Notes under the pieces: generated by a model
Database searches by the model: none
What the model was told of the DNA's origin: nothing
Seen by the model: the letters and a program-made list of their open reading frames with translations, nothing else
NCBI GenBank assembly: GCA_035266845.1
Contig: DATFMP010000076.1
Location: forward strand, 38,258-102,257
Direction of reading: 5' to 3'
Source: DATFMP01 sp035266845
GTDB taxonomy: Bacteria > SAR324 > JACQKK01
DNA length: 64,000 nt
Shown: positions 52,890 through 61,159 of the stretch, piece after piece
Layout of the letters: every line of letters starts with the position of its first letter
Position numbering within the stretch: the stretch's first letter is position 1
Translations under genes and position numbers: made by a program

Positions 52890-53503
52890 GCCGCCACGAA
52901 GCGGTACTGGCGGCGCCGGGTCCGTGGCGCGTCGCGCTGAACGTGGCATCGTACCAGGCGGGCTGGACGGCCTGCGTGCTGGGCGTGGCTTACGCCCGGC
53001 CCTGGCTGGGTGTCGCGGTGGCCCTGCCGCTGCTGGCGTTACACTTCGCGAGGTTCAGTGGGTCGCGCGGGCAGCCACCCGGAGCGCTGCGCCGGGAGCT
53101 GGCTCTGGTGGTCACCGTGACCGCGCTGGGCTTCGCGCTGGACACGGCTCAGGCGGCGCTGGGGGTGTTCCGCTTTGCGGAGGCGGGCGCTGCGGCCTGG
53201 GTGTGTCCGCCCTGGCTGGTGGCCATCTGGGCGCTGTTCGGCACCACGCTCAACACGTCGCTGCACTGGTTGCGTAGGCGGTATGCGCTGGCGGCGCTGC
53301 TGGGCGCGCTGGGCGGACCCCTGGCCTACGGCGCAGGCTGGCGGCTGGGCGCGGTGAACCTCGGCTGGCCGCCGGCCTGGGCGCTGGGCGAGCTGGCGCT
53401 GGTATGGGCCGTCGTGGTGCCTGCGCTGGTGTGGCTGGCGGCCCGGCCCCTGGCAGCCGCACCCCCGGCGCGCCAGTTCAGCGCGGCGCGCGGGCAGGCA
53501 TGA
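52886..53503 (+). CDS. DUF2878 family membrane protein
   Basis: 205 residues with about six hydrophobic segments. The family occurs almost only in CFA/DUF1365 gene sets of Gram-negative bacteria. The FGTTLNTSLHWL stretch is typical. Starts in an ATGA overlap with the CFA stop, so it closes the same transcript. Its last 26 bases overlap the convergent gene at 53478. Confidence 0.85.
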   Translation: MSRHEAVLAAPGPWRVALNVASYQAGWTACVLGVAYARPWLGVAVALPLLALHFARFSGSRGQPPGALRRELALVVTVTALGFALDTAQAALGVFRFAEAGAAAWVCPPWLVAIWALFGTTLNTSLHWLRRRYALAALLGALGGPLAYGAGWRLGAVNLGWPPAWALGELALVWAVVVPALVWLAARPLAAAPPARQFSAARGQA

Positions 53504-53825
53504 ACACGTCTGCCAGCGTGGCGGCCTTGCGGGCCCGCAGCAGCAGGTAGACCAGCGTCGTCACGTTCCCCAGCACGCACAGCGCCACCGCCCAGCCCAG
53601 CGTGACCAGCCAGTTGCGCTCCAGCACGTAGATCCACACCGCGACAAAAGCGAAGCCGACGTACAGGTCGAGCAAGGTCACCAGCCCCCAGGGCTGCGCG
53701 GTGACGGCGGCGAAGCCGTCACCCAGCGCCTGTCGGGCCCCTGCCCATAGGAATGACGCCAACATGGCCGCCAGCAGCACGACGGCGATAACGGACAGTA
53801 CAAGCACGGCCGGGTGACGTCTCAT
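53478..53825 (-). CDS. Small DUF1475-like membrane protein
   Basis: 115 residues with three hydrophobic segments and a conserved-looking YVLERNWLVTLGWAVALCVLG; this is the layout of DUF1475. Function unknown. It is convergent with, and overlaps by 26 bases, the end of the DUF2878 gene. Start ATG at 53825; the frame continues upstream only as shadow of the next gene. Confidence 0.7.
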   Translation of the reverse strand: MRRHPAVLVLSVIAVVLLAAMLASFLWAGARQALGDGFAAVTAQPWGLVTLLDLYVGFAFVAVWIYVLERNWLVTLGWAVALCVLGNVTTLVYLLLRARKAATLADVFMPARAPR

Positions 53826-53854
53826 GGGCGCTCCGACGATATGAGGGTGGGCCG

Positions 53855-54775
53855 TCAGCTCAGGCGCGCGGCGATCTCCTCGCTGACCTGCCACAGGCGC
53901 TCGGCCAGGGTGTCTTCCCTGCCCAGCCCGCTGGTGCGGGCCTCGTTGCAGTCCGCGAAGAAGGCCCCGGTGACCCCGGCCAGCTTGGGTTGCGTGGCTA
54001 CATAACACTGCGTGGCCGCGCCCTGGGCGGCTGTCTTCAGCACCAGCGGCCCGGCCAGGGCGAATGCGGCCACCAGCACCGGGTTCATGTGCCGCTGCAG
54101 GCGCGTGTGGATCACGCCCGGGTGCAGGGCGTTGGCGGTGCGGCCGCCGCTGCCCAGGCGCCTGGCGAGCGCACGGGCGAAGAGGATGTTGGCCAGCTTG
54201 GACTGGCCGTAGGCCCGCCACGCACCGTAGCCGCGCCTGCCGTCCAGGTTGTCGAACTGGATGCCTTCCGGCGGGGCGGCCCAGTGGGCGCTGCTGCTCA
54301 CGCACACCACCCGGCCCTGGAGCGCGAGTTGCTCCAGCAGCCCCGTCACCAGCAGGAAGTGCCCGATGTGGTTGGTGAGGAACTGCAACTCGTAGCCGTG
54401 CTTCTGCTGCAGCTTGGGCAGCGCCATGATGCCCGCGTTGCAGACGATGCCGTCCAGCGGCCGGCCCAGTCCCTGCACACCGGCCACGCAGGCCCGCACG
54501 GATGCGGGCTCGGAGAGGTCACACGCGACCGCGGTGCCGGCCGCGCCGGTGACCGCAAGCGCCTGCTGCGCCGCTTCCTGGCTTCGCGCGGCGGCCACCA
54601 TATGTGCACCACGGAGGCCCAGCACGCGCAGGGTCTCCTGGCCGATCCCCGACGTGCAGCCCGTGAGCAGGAACGTCTGCCCCGAGAGGTCGAGTCCGGC
54701 GGTGACCTGCTCCGCCGTGCTGTTGTAGCCGAAGCCACTGGGGCCTTTGCCCTTGAGGATGCCGATCAGTGCCAT
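53855..54775 (-). CDS. SDR, retinol-dehydrogenase/WWOX-like
   Basis: 306 residues. Cofactor motif TGCTSGIGQE (39-48), CNAGIM, catalytic Ser in VSSSAHW, and Tyr-x3-Lys in YGQSK. The size and the N-terminal extension of about 30 residues fit the WW-domain oxidoreductase/retinol dehydrogenase-like SDR branch. It may reduce lipophilic aldehydes or ketones. It is next to the CarH operon but on the opposite strand. Confidence 0.88.
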   Translation of the reverse strand: MALIGILKGKGPSGFGYNSTAEQVTAGLDLSGQTFLLTGCTSGIGQETLRVLGLRGAHMVAAARSQEAAQQALAVTGAAGTAVACDLSEPASVRACVAGVQGLGRPLDGIVCNAGIMALPKLQQKHGYELQFLTNHIGHFLLVTGLLEQLALQGRVVCVSSSAHWAAPPEGIQFDNLDGRRGYGAWRAYGQSKLANILFARALARRLGSGGRTANALHPGVIHTRLQRHMNPVLVAAFALAGPLVLKTAAQGAATQCYVATQPKLAGVTGAFFADCNEARTSGLGREDTLAERLWQVSEEIAARLS

Positions 54776-54954
54776 GCCGTCTCCGTGATGCCGTCAGCGC
54801 AATGGGGAGGCCTCCGCAGCCGGGCGCCGGCGGTCGGTTGGGAGTCTGGCTTCCATCATACCGCGACAGCGAGCTGCTCCGACAGCCGCCCGTCCGGAGG
54901 GCCGGGCGACTGATGCGCAAGGCCCCCGCGCCACCCCGCCGTGCGGTGCGGGAG

Positions 54955-56166
54955 CTAGATGAAGGCCAGGTCCGGATCGAGGCCCAGCAGGAACTTGCCG
55001 ACGGTCTGGTAGTGGGACTTGCGGCCCTGGATCTGCTGCGTGATGGCGTGCAGATCGCGGAAGCGCCGCTCGAAGGGATTGGCGGTGAAGATGGCCGTGG
55101 CGCCCGCCGCCTCATAGGCGAAGTCGCCCACCTGCATGGCCTGCTGGATGGCGTGGGTGGTGGCCAGACGCAGGGAGACCCGGTGCGCGACTGTAAGCTC
55201 GTGAGTGGCCTGCACCGCTTCGCAGACCTCGCGCACGGTCTGCACAAGGTAGGTGTGCGCGGCGCTCAGCTTGGCTTCGGCCTGGGCCACCTCCTGTTGG
55301 GTGGCGGCGTTCTCCCGCAGGGGGTTGCTGTAGCCGCGTGGGGTCTTCTCCGAGGCGAGCCGGATGAACGCCTCCAGCATGCTGCGCGCCACGCCCAGCG
55401 CGATGCTGGCGAAGCCGCAGGAGAACACGTTCATCGTGGTGAAGCGGTACAGCCAGCCCGGCTCGCGCACCTCGGTGGTGTCCTCGCGCCGCACCGAGTG
55501 CTCCTGGGGCACGAGCAGATCCTGCACGGCGAAGGCGTCGCTGGCGGTGCCCCGCAGCCCGATCACCTTCCACACGTCCGTCATGGTGGCGGCCTCGGCG
55601 GGGAAGAGCATCACGCGCTTCACCGCGCCGCCGCTGGCCGAGCGCCGCGGCGTGCCGTCGGCATCGCATACGGTGCACAAACCGCCGAACCAGGTGGCGT
55701 GGCGCCCGCCGCTGGCGAAGGCCCAGTTGCCGGTCACGCGGTAGCCGCCGTTCTCTGCCACGGCCCGCGCGTCGGAGGTGGGCGGGCCCCAGGCCAGGAT
55801 GATGCGTCCGCCGCCAAAGATGTGCCGGGCCGCCTCGGGCGTCAGGTAGGCTGCCGTCATGGCGCACACGGCATTCTGGCAGACATTCCAGGCCGGGCTG
55901 GCCTCGGTGTGTGCCAGGGCCTCCACAACCTGCATGAACGCCAGCGGGTGCACCTCCGCGCCACCCACGGAGCGGGGCAGCAGCATGCGGAACAGCCCAG
56001 CATCGAGCATGGCCTCCAGCAATGGCGCGGGCACGCGCCGATCCTGCTCGATCTGCTCGGCGGCCGCGGCGATGCGGGGCGCAAGCTCGCGCACCTGGGC
56101 GAGGAAGGGCGCGGCCTCGGCGGTCGGGTCGCTGCCCTGGGATGGGGCATCGGCTGGCTGGAGCAT
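54955..56166 (-). CDS. Acyl-CoA dehydrogenase-fold flavoprotein (HpaB/DszC-like)
   Basis: 403 residues from the ATG at 56166. The acyl-CoA dehydrogenase fold with N-terminal helices, middle beta domain (GNWAFASGGRHA) and C-terminal helices. The catalytic Glu of true ACADs is not evident and the WAFASG pattern is that of the flavin-dependent monooxygenases (DszC, HsaA, HpaB-like), so a monooxygenase is more likely than a dehydrogenase. A GTG at 56256 in the same frame gives a Ser/Pro-rich leader and is less likely. Confidence 0.83.
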   Translation of the reverse strand: MLQPADAPSQGSDPTAEAAPFLAQVRELAPRIAAAAEQIEQDRRVPAPLLEAMLDAGLFRMLLPRSVGGAEVHPLAFMQVVEALAHTEASPAWNVCQNAVCAMTAAYLTPEAARHIFGGGRIILAWGPPTSDARAVAENGGYRVTGNWAFASGGRHATWFGGLCTVCDADGTPRRSASGGAVKRVMLFPAEAATMTDVWKVIGLRGTASDAFAVQDLLVPQEHSVRREDTTEVREPGWLYRFTTMNVFSCGFASIALGVARSMLEAFIRLASEKTPRGYSNPLRENAATQQEVAQAEAKLSAAHTYLVQTVREVCEAVQATHELTVAHRVSLRLATTHAIQQAMQVGDFAYEAAGATAIFTANPFERRFRDLHAITQQIQGRKSHYQTVGKFLLGLDPDLAFI

Positions 56167-56570
56167 GGACGGCTTGTGGCAGGTTGGCGGATATGGCGGG
56201 CTGGGCTCCCCACCCCCCGAGCCGAAGTCTAGGTCCGCCACGGTGCAAATGTCCACCGCGGATCGCGCGATGCGCCGCAGGGCTGGGCTCGCCGCGCCGC
56301 AATCTCCGTCAGGCCCCGTCGCAGGCGCCCTCGCGGAGGCGCTTGGCGACGTGTGGAGGGTTGAACCGTGCCGCCCCCAGCCCTCATCTTACTTGCTGAG
56401 AACATTCGCAACGACGCGAACCAATCAGGCGGCCGCATCGATACGACGGGTGTGGCGCGCTGGCCGATGCCCCCTGGCACCACCCCATGCGAAGGGCCTG
56501 CCTTGTGCCACCCAGGCGGGCAGTCGCTCCGTCCGCCACCAACACCGTGCGCAGACCTTTCAGGATCACC
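56167..56570. other. Intergenic region, no gene seen
   Basis: 404 bases of mixed composition between divergent genes. No ORF with family resemblance, and no clear hairpin or box beyond generic GC-rich sequence. It must contain the promoters of the ACAD-fold and isomerase genes. Confidence 0.5.
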
Positions 56571-57473
56571 ATGGCTGCACGCAGTTCCCTGAGGATCTGG
56601 CTGCTCCGCTTCAGCGCCGTGCTGCTGCTCGCGCTGACGATCGGAGCCGTGCGCGCGTCTGCTACGGAGCCGCACAGCAAGGACGATCCGCTGCTGGCCC
56701 GGGTCAACGACCATCCCCTGCACCTGTCCGATGTGTACGCCTCCATCGAGACGCTCTCCCTGGGCGATCAGATCGATGCGCGCGATCAGCTCGATACCTA
56801 CATCGAGGCCATGATCAACGAGGAGGTGCTCTTCCAGTGGGCGCTGCGCTCGGACTTCGACGGGGACGAGGAACTGCGGCGGGAGGTGAAGGAACTGGTC
56901 GTGCGGCACCTCATCAATACCCACGTACGCCGGCAGATCCACGTGACCGAGGCCGATGCCAGAGCGTACTACGATGCGCACCCCAGCCTGGTGCGCGGCG
57001 AGCACGTGCGGGTGCGACGCATCGTGCTCTCGCAGCGTTCCCGCTGCAAGCAGCTCATGCAACAGATCAAGACTGACGAGGACTTCATCCGTGCCGCCAA
57101 GAAGTACTCGCTGGACAAGGAGACGCGGGACAGTGGCGGCGACATGGGCCTGATGATGCGCGGCGATACCGACAAGCCCGGCTACCGCGAGCAGTTCTTC
57201 GACATGAAGCGGGGCGAAATGCGGATCTTCGACCTGCCGCAGGGCTGTATGCTGGTGCGCTCGGTGTACTACGTCAATCCGCCGCTGCCGCCGTTTTCGG
57301 CCGTACGCGACCAGATCATGCAGTATCTGCACAACCGCGAAGAGGCCAACCTGGTGGACACGCTGTTCCAGCGGGCTATCAAGTTCAGCAAGGTCGAGCG
57401 CTATTACGGCAGCAAGAGGGGCTCCGGTGCCACGGCTCACCTGGATCGCGACCGCGGCGGCACCAGCCGGTAG
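56571..57473 (+). CDS. Periplasmic parvulin-type peptidyl-prolyl isomerase
   Basis: 300 residues. Signal peptide (hydrophobic 9-27, cleavage after ASA), then a SurA-N-like helical chaperone region with repeated acidic residues, then a PpiC/rotamase-type domain (RRIVLSQ...SLDKETRDSGGDMGLM) that is somewhat degenerate. Likely folds outer-membrane or secreted proteins. The terminal 37 bases overlap the convergent DUF2784 gene. The ATG at 56571 starts the signal peptide. Confidence 0.85.
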   Translation: MAARSSLRIWLLRFSAVLLLALTIGAVRASATEPHSKDDPLLARVNDHPLHLSDVYASIETLSLGDQIDARDQLDTYIEAMINEEVLFQWALRSDFDGDEELRREVKELVVRHLINTHVRRQIHVTEADARAYYDAHPSLVRGEHVRVRRIVLSQRSRCKQLMQQIKTDEDFIRAAKKYSLDKETRDSGGDMGLMMRGDTDKPGYREQFFDMKRGEMRIFDLPQGCMLVRSVYYVNPPLPPFSAVRDQIMQYLHNREEANLVDTLFQRAIKFSKVERYYGSKRGSGATAHLDRDRGGTSR

Positions 57474-57817
57474 AGCGCTAGGGCCAGGACGGTCAGCGCC
57501 ACGTAGGCTGCCGTGAACACCCAGCCCGGCAGGTTGTAGAACAGCACGGCATGCACCAGCCGCCCCACGAAGGTCCCCGGCACGCGGCTCCCGCGCAGCC
57601 AAGCCTCCCACTCCGTCAGCGGACACACCACGCCCACCAGCGCCTCCAGGGCGACCAAGGCGATGGCCGCCAGGTGCAGCCGCCGCAGCGTGCGGCTGCG
57701 CACCCAGCCCCAGTCCAGCGCCCAGCCCAGCGGCACTGCCACAAATCCCGCCACAACGAAGCCCACGTACAGCAGGTGCAGCAGGACCACCACATCGGCG
57801 AGCAGCGGGGATTGCAT
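57437..57817 (-). CDS. DUF2784 membrane protein
   Basis: 126 residues with four hydrophobic segments. HLLYVGFVVAGF near the N-terminus and CPLTEWEAWLR in the middle are the family signature of DUF2784. Function unknown. Its stop lies within the end of the convergent isomerase gene. Confidence 0.88.
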   Translation of the reverse strand: MQSPLLADVVVLLHLLYVGFVVAGFVAVPLGWALDWGWVRSRTLRRLHLAAIALVALEALVGVVCPLTEWEAWLRGSRVPGTFVGRLVHAVLFYNLPGWVFTAAYVALTVLALALYRLVPPRSRSR

Positions 57818-57886
57818 GCGGCATTCCCCCTATGAGCAGCGACAGCCCGGCGCAATGACTGTGCCCAGCCGGGACGCGCGGCCGTG

Positions 57887-58660
57887 CTATTCCACCACGG
57901 CTACGCCTTCCGCCACGGCAGGATGGAGCTTCATCTGGGCGTTGTCGTGACCCGGTAGCACGTAGGATTCCTGCTTGGCCAGCCGCCGGATGCGGTCGTA
58001 GCCCTCCAGGTATTCCGGGGCATTGTGGATGATGGGCGTGGGCCGCATGTCGCGGTAGTTGTGGTACGTGTGCACGGCATCGGACGCCACCACCACCGTG
58101 CCGGAGGCGGTGGGTACCTCGGTGACCTGGATGCCCTTGGAGTGACCGCCCAACCGGTGTACCCGCACGCCAGGCAGCACCTCCTCCGTGCCGTTGATGA
58201 ACTGCACGCGCCCAGTGTAGTTCAGCCGCACCAGCTCGCACACGTCCTCCACCTCCATGGCCGACTGAAAGTGGCGGTACTTCACGTAGCGGCCCGTCCA
58301 GAAGGCCATCTCGTCGTCCTGCACGTAGAAGGTGGCCTTGGGGAACATGTCGTAGTTGCCCGCATGATCCCAGTGCATGTGGCTGAGGATCACGTGCTCC
58401 ACCTTGGCCGGGTCGATCTTGATGGTCTCGAAGCGCTCGCGGGGATCGCAGATCCACTTGCGTCCGCGCTTGTGGCACAGCTCCTCGGTGAAGCCCGTAT
58501 CCACGATGGCCGTGTGCTCGCCATTTGTGAGCACCCACATGAAGTAGCCCAGGTCCAGCGGGGTGGCGTCGTGGATGTCGCCCAGCTTGAGCTCCCCGTA
58601 GGCCGCTTCGCGCCAAGCGTATTTGAGGATGTAGACCTTGTACGGTTGGTAGCCTGCCAT
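57887..58660 (-). CDS. Metallo-beta-lactamase-fold lactonase-like hydrolase
   Basis: 257 residues. Zinc motif H-M-H-W-D-H (about 114-119) and later GHSKG and VLPGHD, the arrangement of the N-acyl-homoserine lactonase (AiiA)-like branch. Quorum quenching or, more likely in this catabolic setting, hydrolysis of another lactone. Fourteen bases upstream of its start is the stop of an SDR on the same strand, so a small operon is likely. Confidence 0.85.
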   Translation of the reverse strand: MAGYQPYKVYILKYAWREAAYGELKLGDIHDATPLDLGYFMWVLTNGEHTAIVDTGFTEELCHKRGRKWICDPRERFETIKIDPAKVEHVILSHMHWDHAGNYDMFPKATFYVQDDEMAFWTGRYVKYRHFQSAMEVEDVCELVRLNYTGRVQFINGTEEVLPGVRVHRLGGHSKGIQVTEVPTASGTVVVASDAVHTYHNYRDMRPTPIIHNAPEYLEGYDRIRRLAKQESYVLPGHDNAQMKLHPAVAEGVAVVE

Positions 58661-58673
58661 GTGTCCCGCTCCC

Positions 58674-59438
58674 TTAGCCCATCACGGAGAAGCCGCCATC
58701 CACCGGGATGGCCGTGCCCGTGATGAAGTCCGATGCCGGGCTCGCCAGGAACACGGCGATGCCCTGAAAGTCGTCAATGTGCCCCCAGCGGCCCGTCGGT
58801 GTGCGCTTGAGCACGCTGTCGTGCAGGCCCGGCACCTGCTCGCGCGCGCGCTGGGTCAGTTCTGTATCGATCCAGCCGGGCAGGAAGCAGTTGACCTGGA
58901 TGTGGTCCTTGGCCCAGGCCGTGGCCAGGGACTTGGTGAGCTGCACCATCCCGCCCTTGGCCGCCGCGTAGGCGGGCGTCCAGGGGGCGCCGAAGATGGA
59001 CATCATGGAGCCGTTGTTGAGGATCTTGCCCCCGCCCACCTTCATCATCTCCGGGTAGCAGGCCTTGGAGGCCAGGAACACGCTGGTCAGGTTGGTGTCC
59101 AGCACCGTGTGCCATTCCGTCTCCGAGAGATCCTGCGGCAGCTTGCGGATGTTGGTGCCCGCGTTGTTCACCAGGATGTCCACCCGGCCCAGCTGCTGCA
59201 CCACCTCGCGCACCATGGCCTGGATCTGCTCGCCCTGGGAGACGTCCACCTGCACCGCGATGGCTTTGGCGCCCAGCGCCTGCAGCTCCGCCACTGCCTT
59301 GGCGGACTTCTCCGCGTTGCGCGCCGCCACGGCCACCGTGGCCCCCGCGCTCGCCAAGCCGCGAGCCATGCCCAGGCCGATGCCGCCGTTGCCGCCGGTG
59401 ACGATGGCCACCTTGCCGGATAGATCGAATGCGTTCAT
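58674..59438 (-). CDS. SDR oxidoreductase
   Basis: 254 residues: TGGNGGIGLGMA cofactor motif, NNAGTN, catalytic Ser in NNGSMMS and Tyr-x3-Lys in YAAAK. The C-terminus IPVDGGFSVMG is typical of the FabG/gluconate 5-dehydrogenase-like group. Pairing with the lactonase-like gene (13 bases apart) suggests a sugar-acid or lactone pathway: the SDR makes a ketone or lactone and the hydrolase opens it. That is inference. Confidence 0.9.
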   Translation of the reverse strand: MNAFDLSGKVAIVTGGNGGIGLGMARGLASAGATVAVAARNAEKSAKAVAELQALGAKAIAVQVDVSQGEQIQAMVREVVQQLGRVDILVNNAGTNIRKLPQDLSETEWHTVLDTNLTSVFLASKACYPEMMKVGGGKILNNGSMMSIFGAPWTPAYAAAKGGMVQLTKSLATAWAKDHIQVNCFLPGWIDTELTQRAREQVPGLHDSVLKRTPTGRWGHIDDFQGIAVFLASPASDFITGTAIPVDGGFSVMG

Positions 59439-59688
59439 GGGTCTCGCTGCCGGTTGCGGATGGGTGGGTATGCAGGGCCGCCCCGCCTGCCGGGGTCGCT
59501 CGCCTCGCGTAGCCTAGGCCAAGCCCGGGGCGGAGGGCAAGCGTTACGGCCGCGCAACTGTTGGGCGGGCCGGACGCGCGCCCCACCCGGGCCGCTGAAT
59601 GGTGTTAGGTGAATGCCGGACGGGGTATTTCCCAGACCGCGAAGCGAGGAACCAATCTGGCGTCCTGACAAACCCGTAAACAGGGGGG

Positions 59689-59712
59689 CCGGGGGAGCGA
59701 CTGCTCCCCCGG
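59689..59712 (-). terminator. Perfect hairpin after the DadA-like gene
   Basis: CCGGGGGAGC-GACT-GCTCCCCCGG, a 10-bp perfect stem with a 4-base loop, about 29 bases downstream of the minus-strand stop at 59741. A terminator is the natural reading although no T-run follows. The rest of the 59439-59740 gap holds no gene. Confidence 0.6.
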
Positions 59713-59740
59713 ATCATTGGATGTTGGCAAGTGATCCGGG

Positions 59741-61009
59741 CTAGAAACGGTCCGGGCGGTAGGGCGCCAGGTCCAGGCTGGGCGGGCGGTTGCCCAGCAA
59801 CTCCGCGATGAGCCGGCCCGTGATGGCCGCCTCGGTGAGACCCGCCGACCCGTGGCCGAAGGCGAAGTAGACGTCCCGATAGCGCGGCGAGCGGCCCAGC
59901 ACGGGCAGCGAGTCCGGCATGGAAGGCCGGCAGCCCATCCAGCGCGTGTGACCCGCATCGTCCAGGCCGGGTAGCGTGCGCCGGGCGATGGCCAGCAGCG
60001 CATCCACGCGGGCGTAGTTGGGGGATGCATCCACGCCGGCGATCTCCGCGGAGCCCCCCACGCGCAGGGCGTCGTCCATGGGCGTCATGGCGCAATGGAA
60101 GTCGCCGGACATGATGGGCACCCGCAGGGCCACGCTAGGTTGGGGCAGCGTGGCATGGTAGCCGCGCTGGGTATCCAGTGGCACGCGGCTGCCAAGCTGC
60201 CGCGCCAGTGGTCGCGAATAGGCCCCGGCGGCCAGCACCACCGCGTCCGGGGTGTGGGTGGCGGCGTCCGTGTGTACGGCCCGGGCGCCGTGCGGGCCCA
60301 GCGTGAAGCCGCGCACGCGCTCGCACAGGATCGTCCCGCCGTGGCGCTGGAAGTCCGCCGCCAGTGCCTGCACCAGCCGCAGTGGGTCCGTGGTGTGGGC
60401 CGTGTCCGGGTACAGCACCGCATGGCGGATGGCCGGGCTCAGCGCGGGTTCCAGCTCGCGAGCGGCCGGGCCGTCCAGCACCTCGGTGCGCACGCCACGC
60501 GCCAGGTGCAGATCCACCTTGTAGGGCCGCGCCTTGGCGAAGGCGGCGCTGGATTCATACACCGTCATCCAGCCGTTGCGGCGTATCAGCGCTTGCGCGC
60601 CGGCGCTCTCCAGCAGTGGCTCGAAGGCGGCCATGGCCTGCCGGTGCAGGGCCGCCAGTGCGAGCGAGCTGGCCTCGAAGGGCCCGGGCAGCCCCGCCCG
60701 CACGAGACGCAGCAGCCAGGGCGCCACGCGGGGCAGATAGCGCCAGCGGATAGTAAGCGGCCCCAGCGGATTGAGCAGGTAGCGCGGCACGTCCCACAGC
60801 ATGCCCGGATGCGAATCCGGCACGCAGTGGTCGATGGCGAGGATGCCCGCGTTGCCGAAGGACGCGCCGCCCTCCCCCGGCGGGGCGGGATCGAGCACGG
60901 TGACGGCGTGGCCGTCGCGCTGCAGGTACAGCGCGCAGCAGATGCCGACGATGCCCGCGCCGACGACGGCGATGCGGCGCGGTTCGCTGCTGGATGTGGG
61001 CGCGGTCAT
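59741..61009 (-). CDS. FAD-dependent amino-acid dehydrogenase (DadA-like)
   Basis: 422 residues. N-terminal FAD-binding VVGAGIVGICCA (14-25), and the C-terminal FGHGSAGLTEA motif of the DAO superfamily. The sequence form (GASFGNAGILA near 49-59) is that of DadA, which oxidises D-amino acids and passes electrons to quinone; other small amines or amino acids are possible. The ATG at 61009 is at the start of the FAD domain. A MetY-like gene lies upstream on the same strand (150-base gap). Confidence 0.87.
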   Translation of the reverse strand: MTAPTSSSEPRRIAVVGAGIVGICCALYLQRDGHAVTVLDPAPPGEGGASFGNAGILAIDHCVPDSHPGMLWDVPRYLLNPLGPLTIRWRYLPRVAPWLLRLVRAGLPGPFEASSLALAALHRQAMAAFEPLLESAGAQALIRRNGWMTVYESSAAFAKARPYKVDLHLARGVRTEVLDGPAARELEPALSPAIRHAVLYPDTAHTTDPLRLVQALAADFQRHGGTILCERVRGFTLGPHGARAVHTDAATHTPDAVVLAAGAYSRPLARQLGSRVPLDTQRGYHATLPQPSVALRVPIMSGDFHCAMTPMDDALRVGGSAEIAGVDASPNYARVDALLAIARRTLPGLDDAGHTRWMGCRPSMPDSLPVLGRSPRYRDVYFAFGHGSAGLTEAAITGRLIAELLGNRPPSLDLAPYRPDRF

Positions 61010-61159
61010 GATGTGCGGGCGGCCTCCCCGGCCCTGGCGATTGGTGCGGAACGGGGCACGGCGCGCTCGGCGCCCGCCCGGTGCGGGCATCCTATGCCGC
61101 GCCAGGGGCCGAGTAAAGCGCGCCTGCGGGCCCGGCAGCAACGCGGCCCGGGTTACAAC

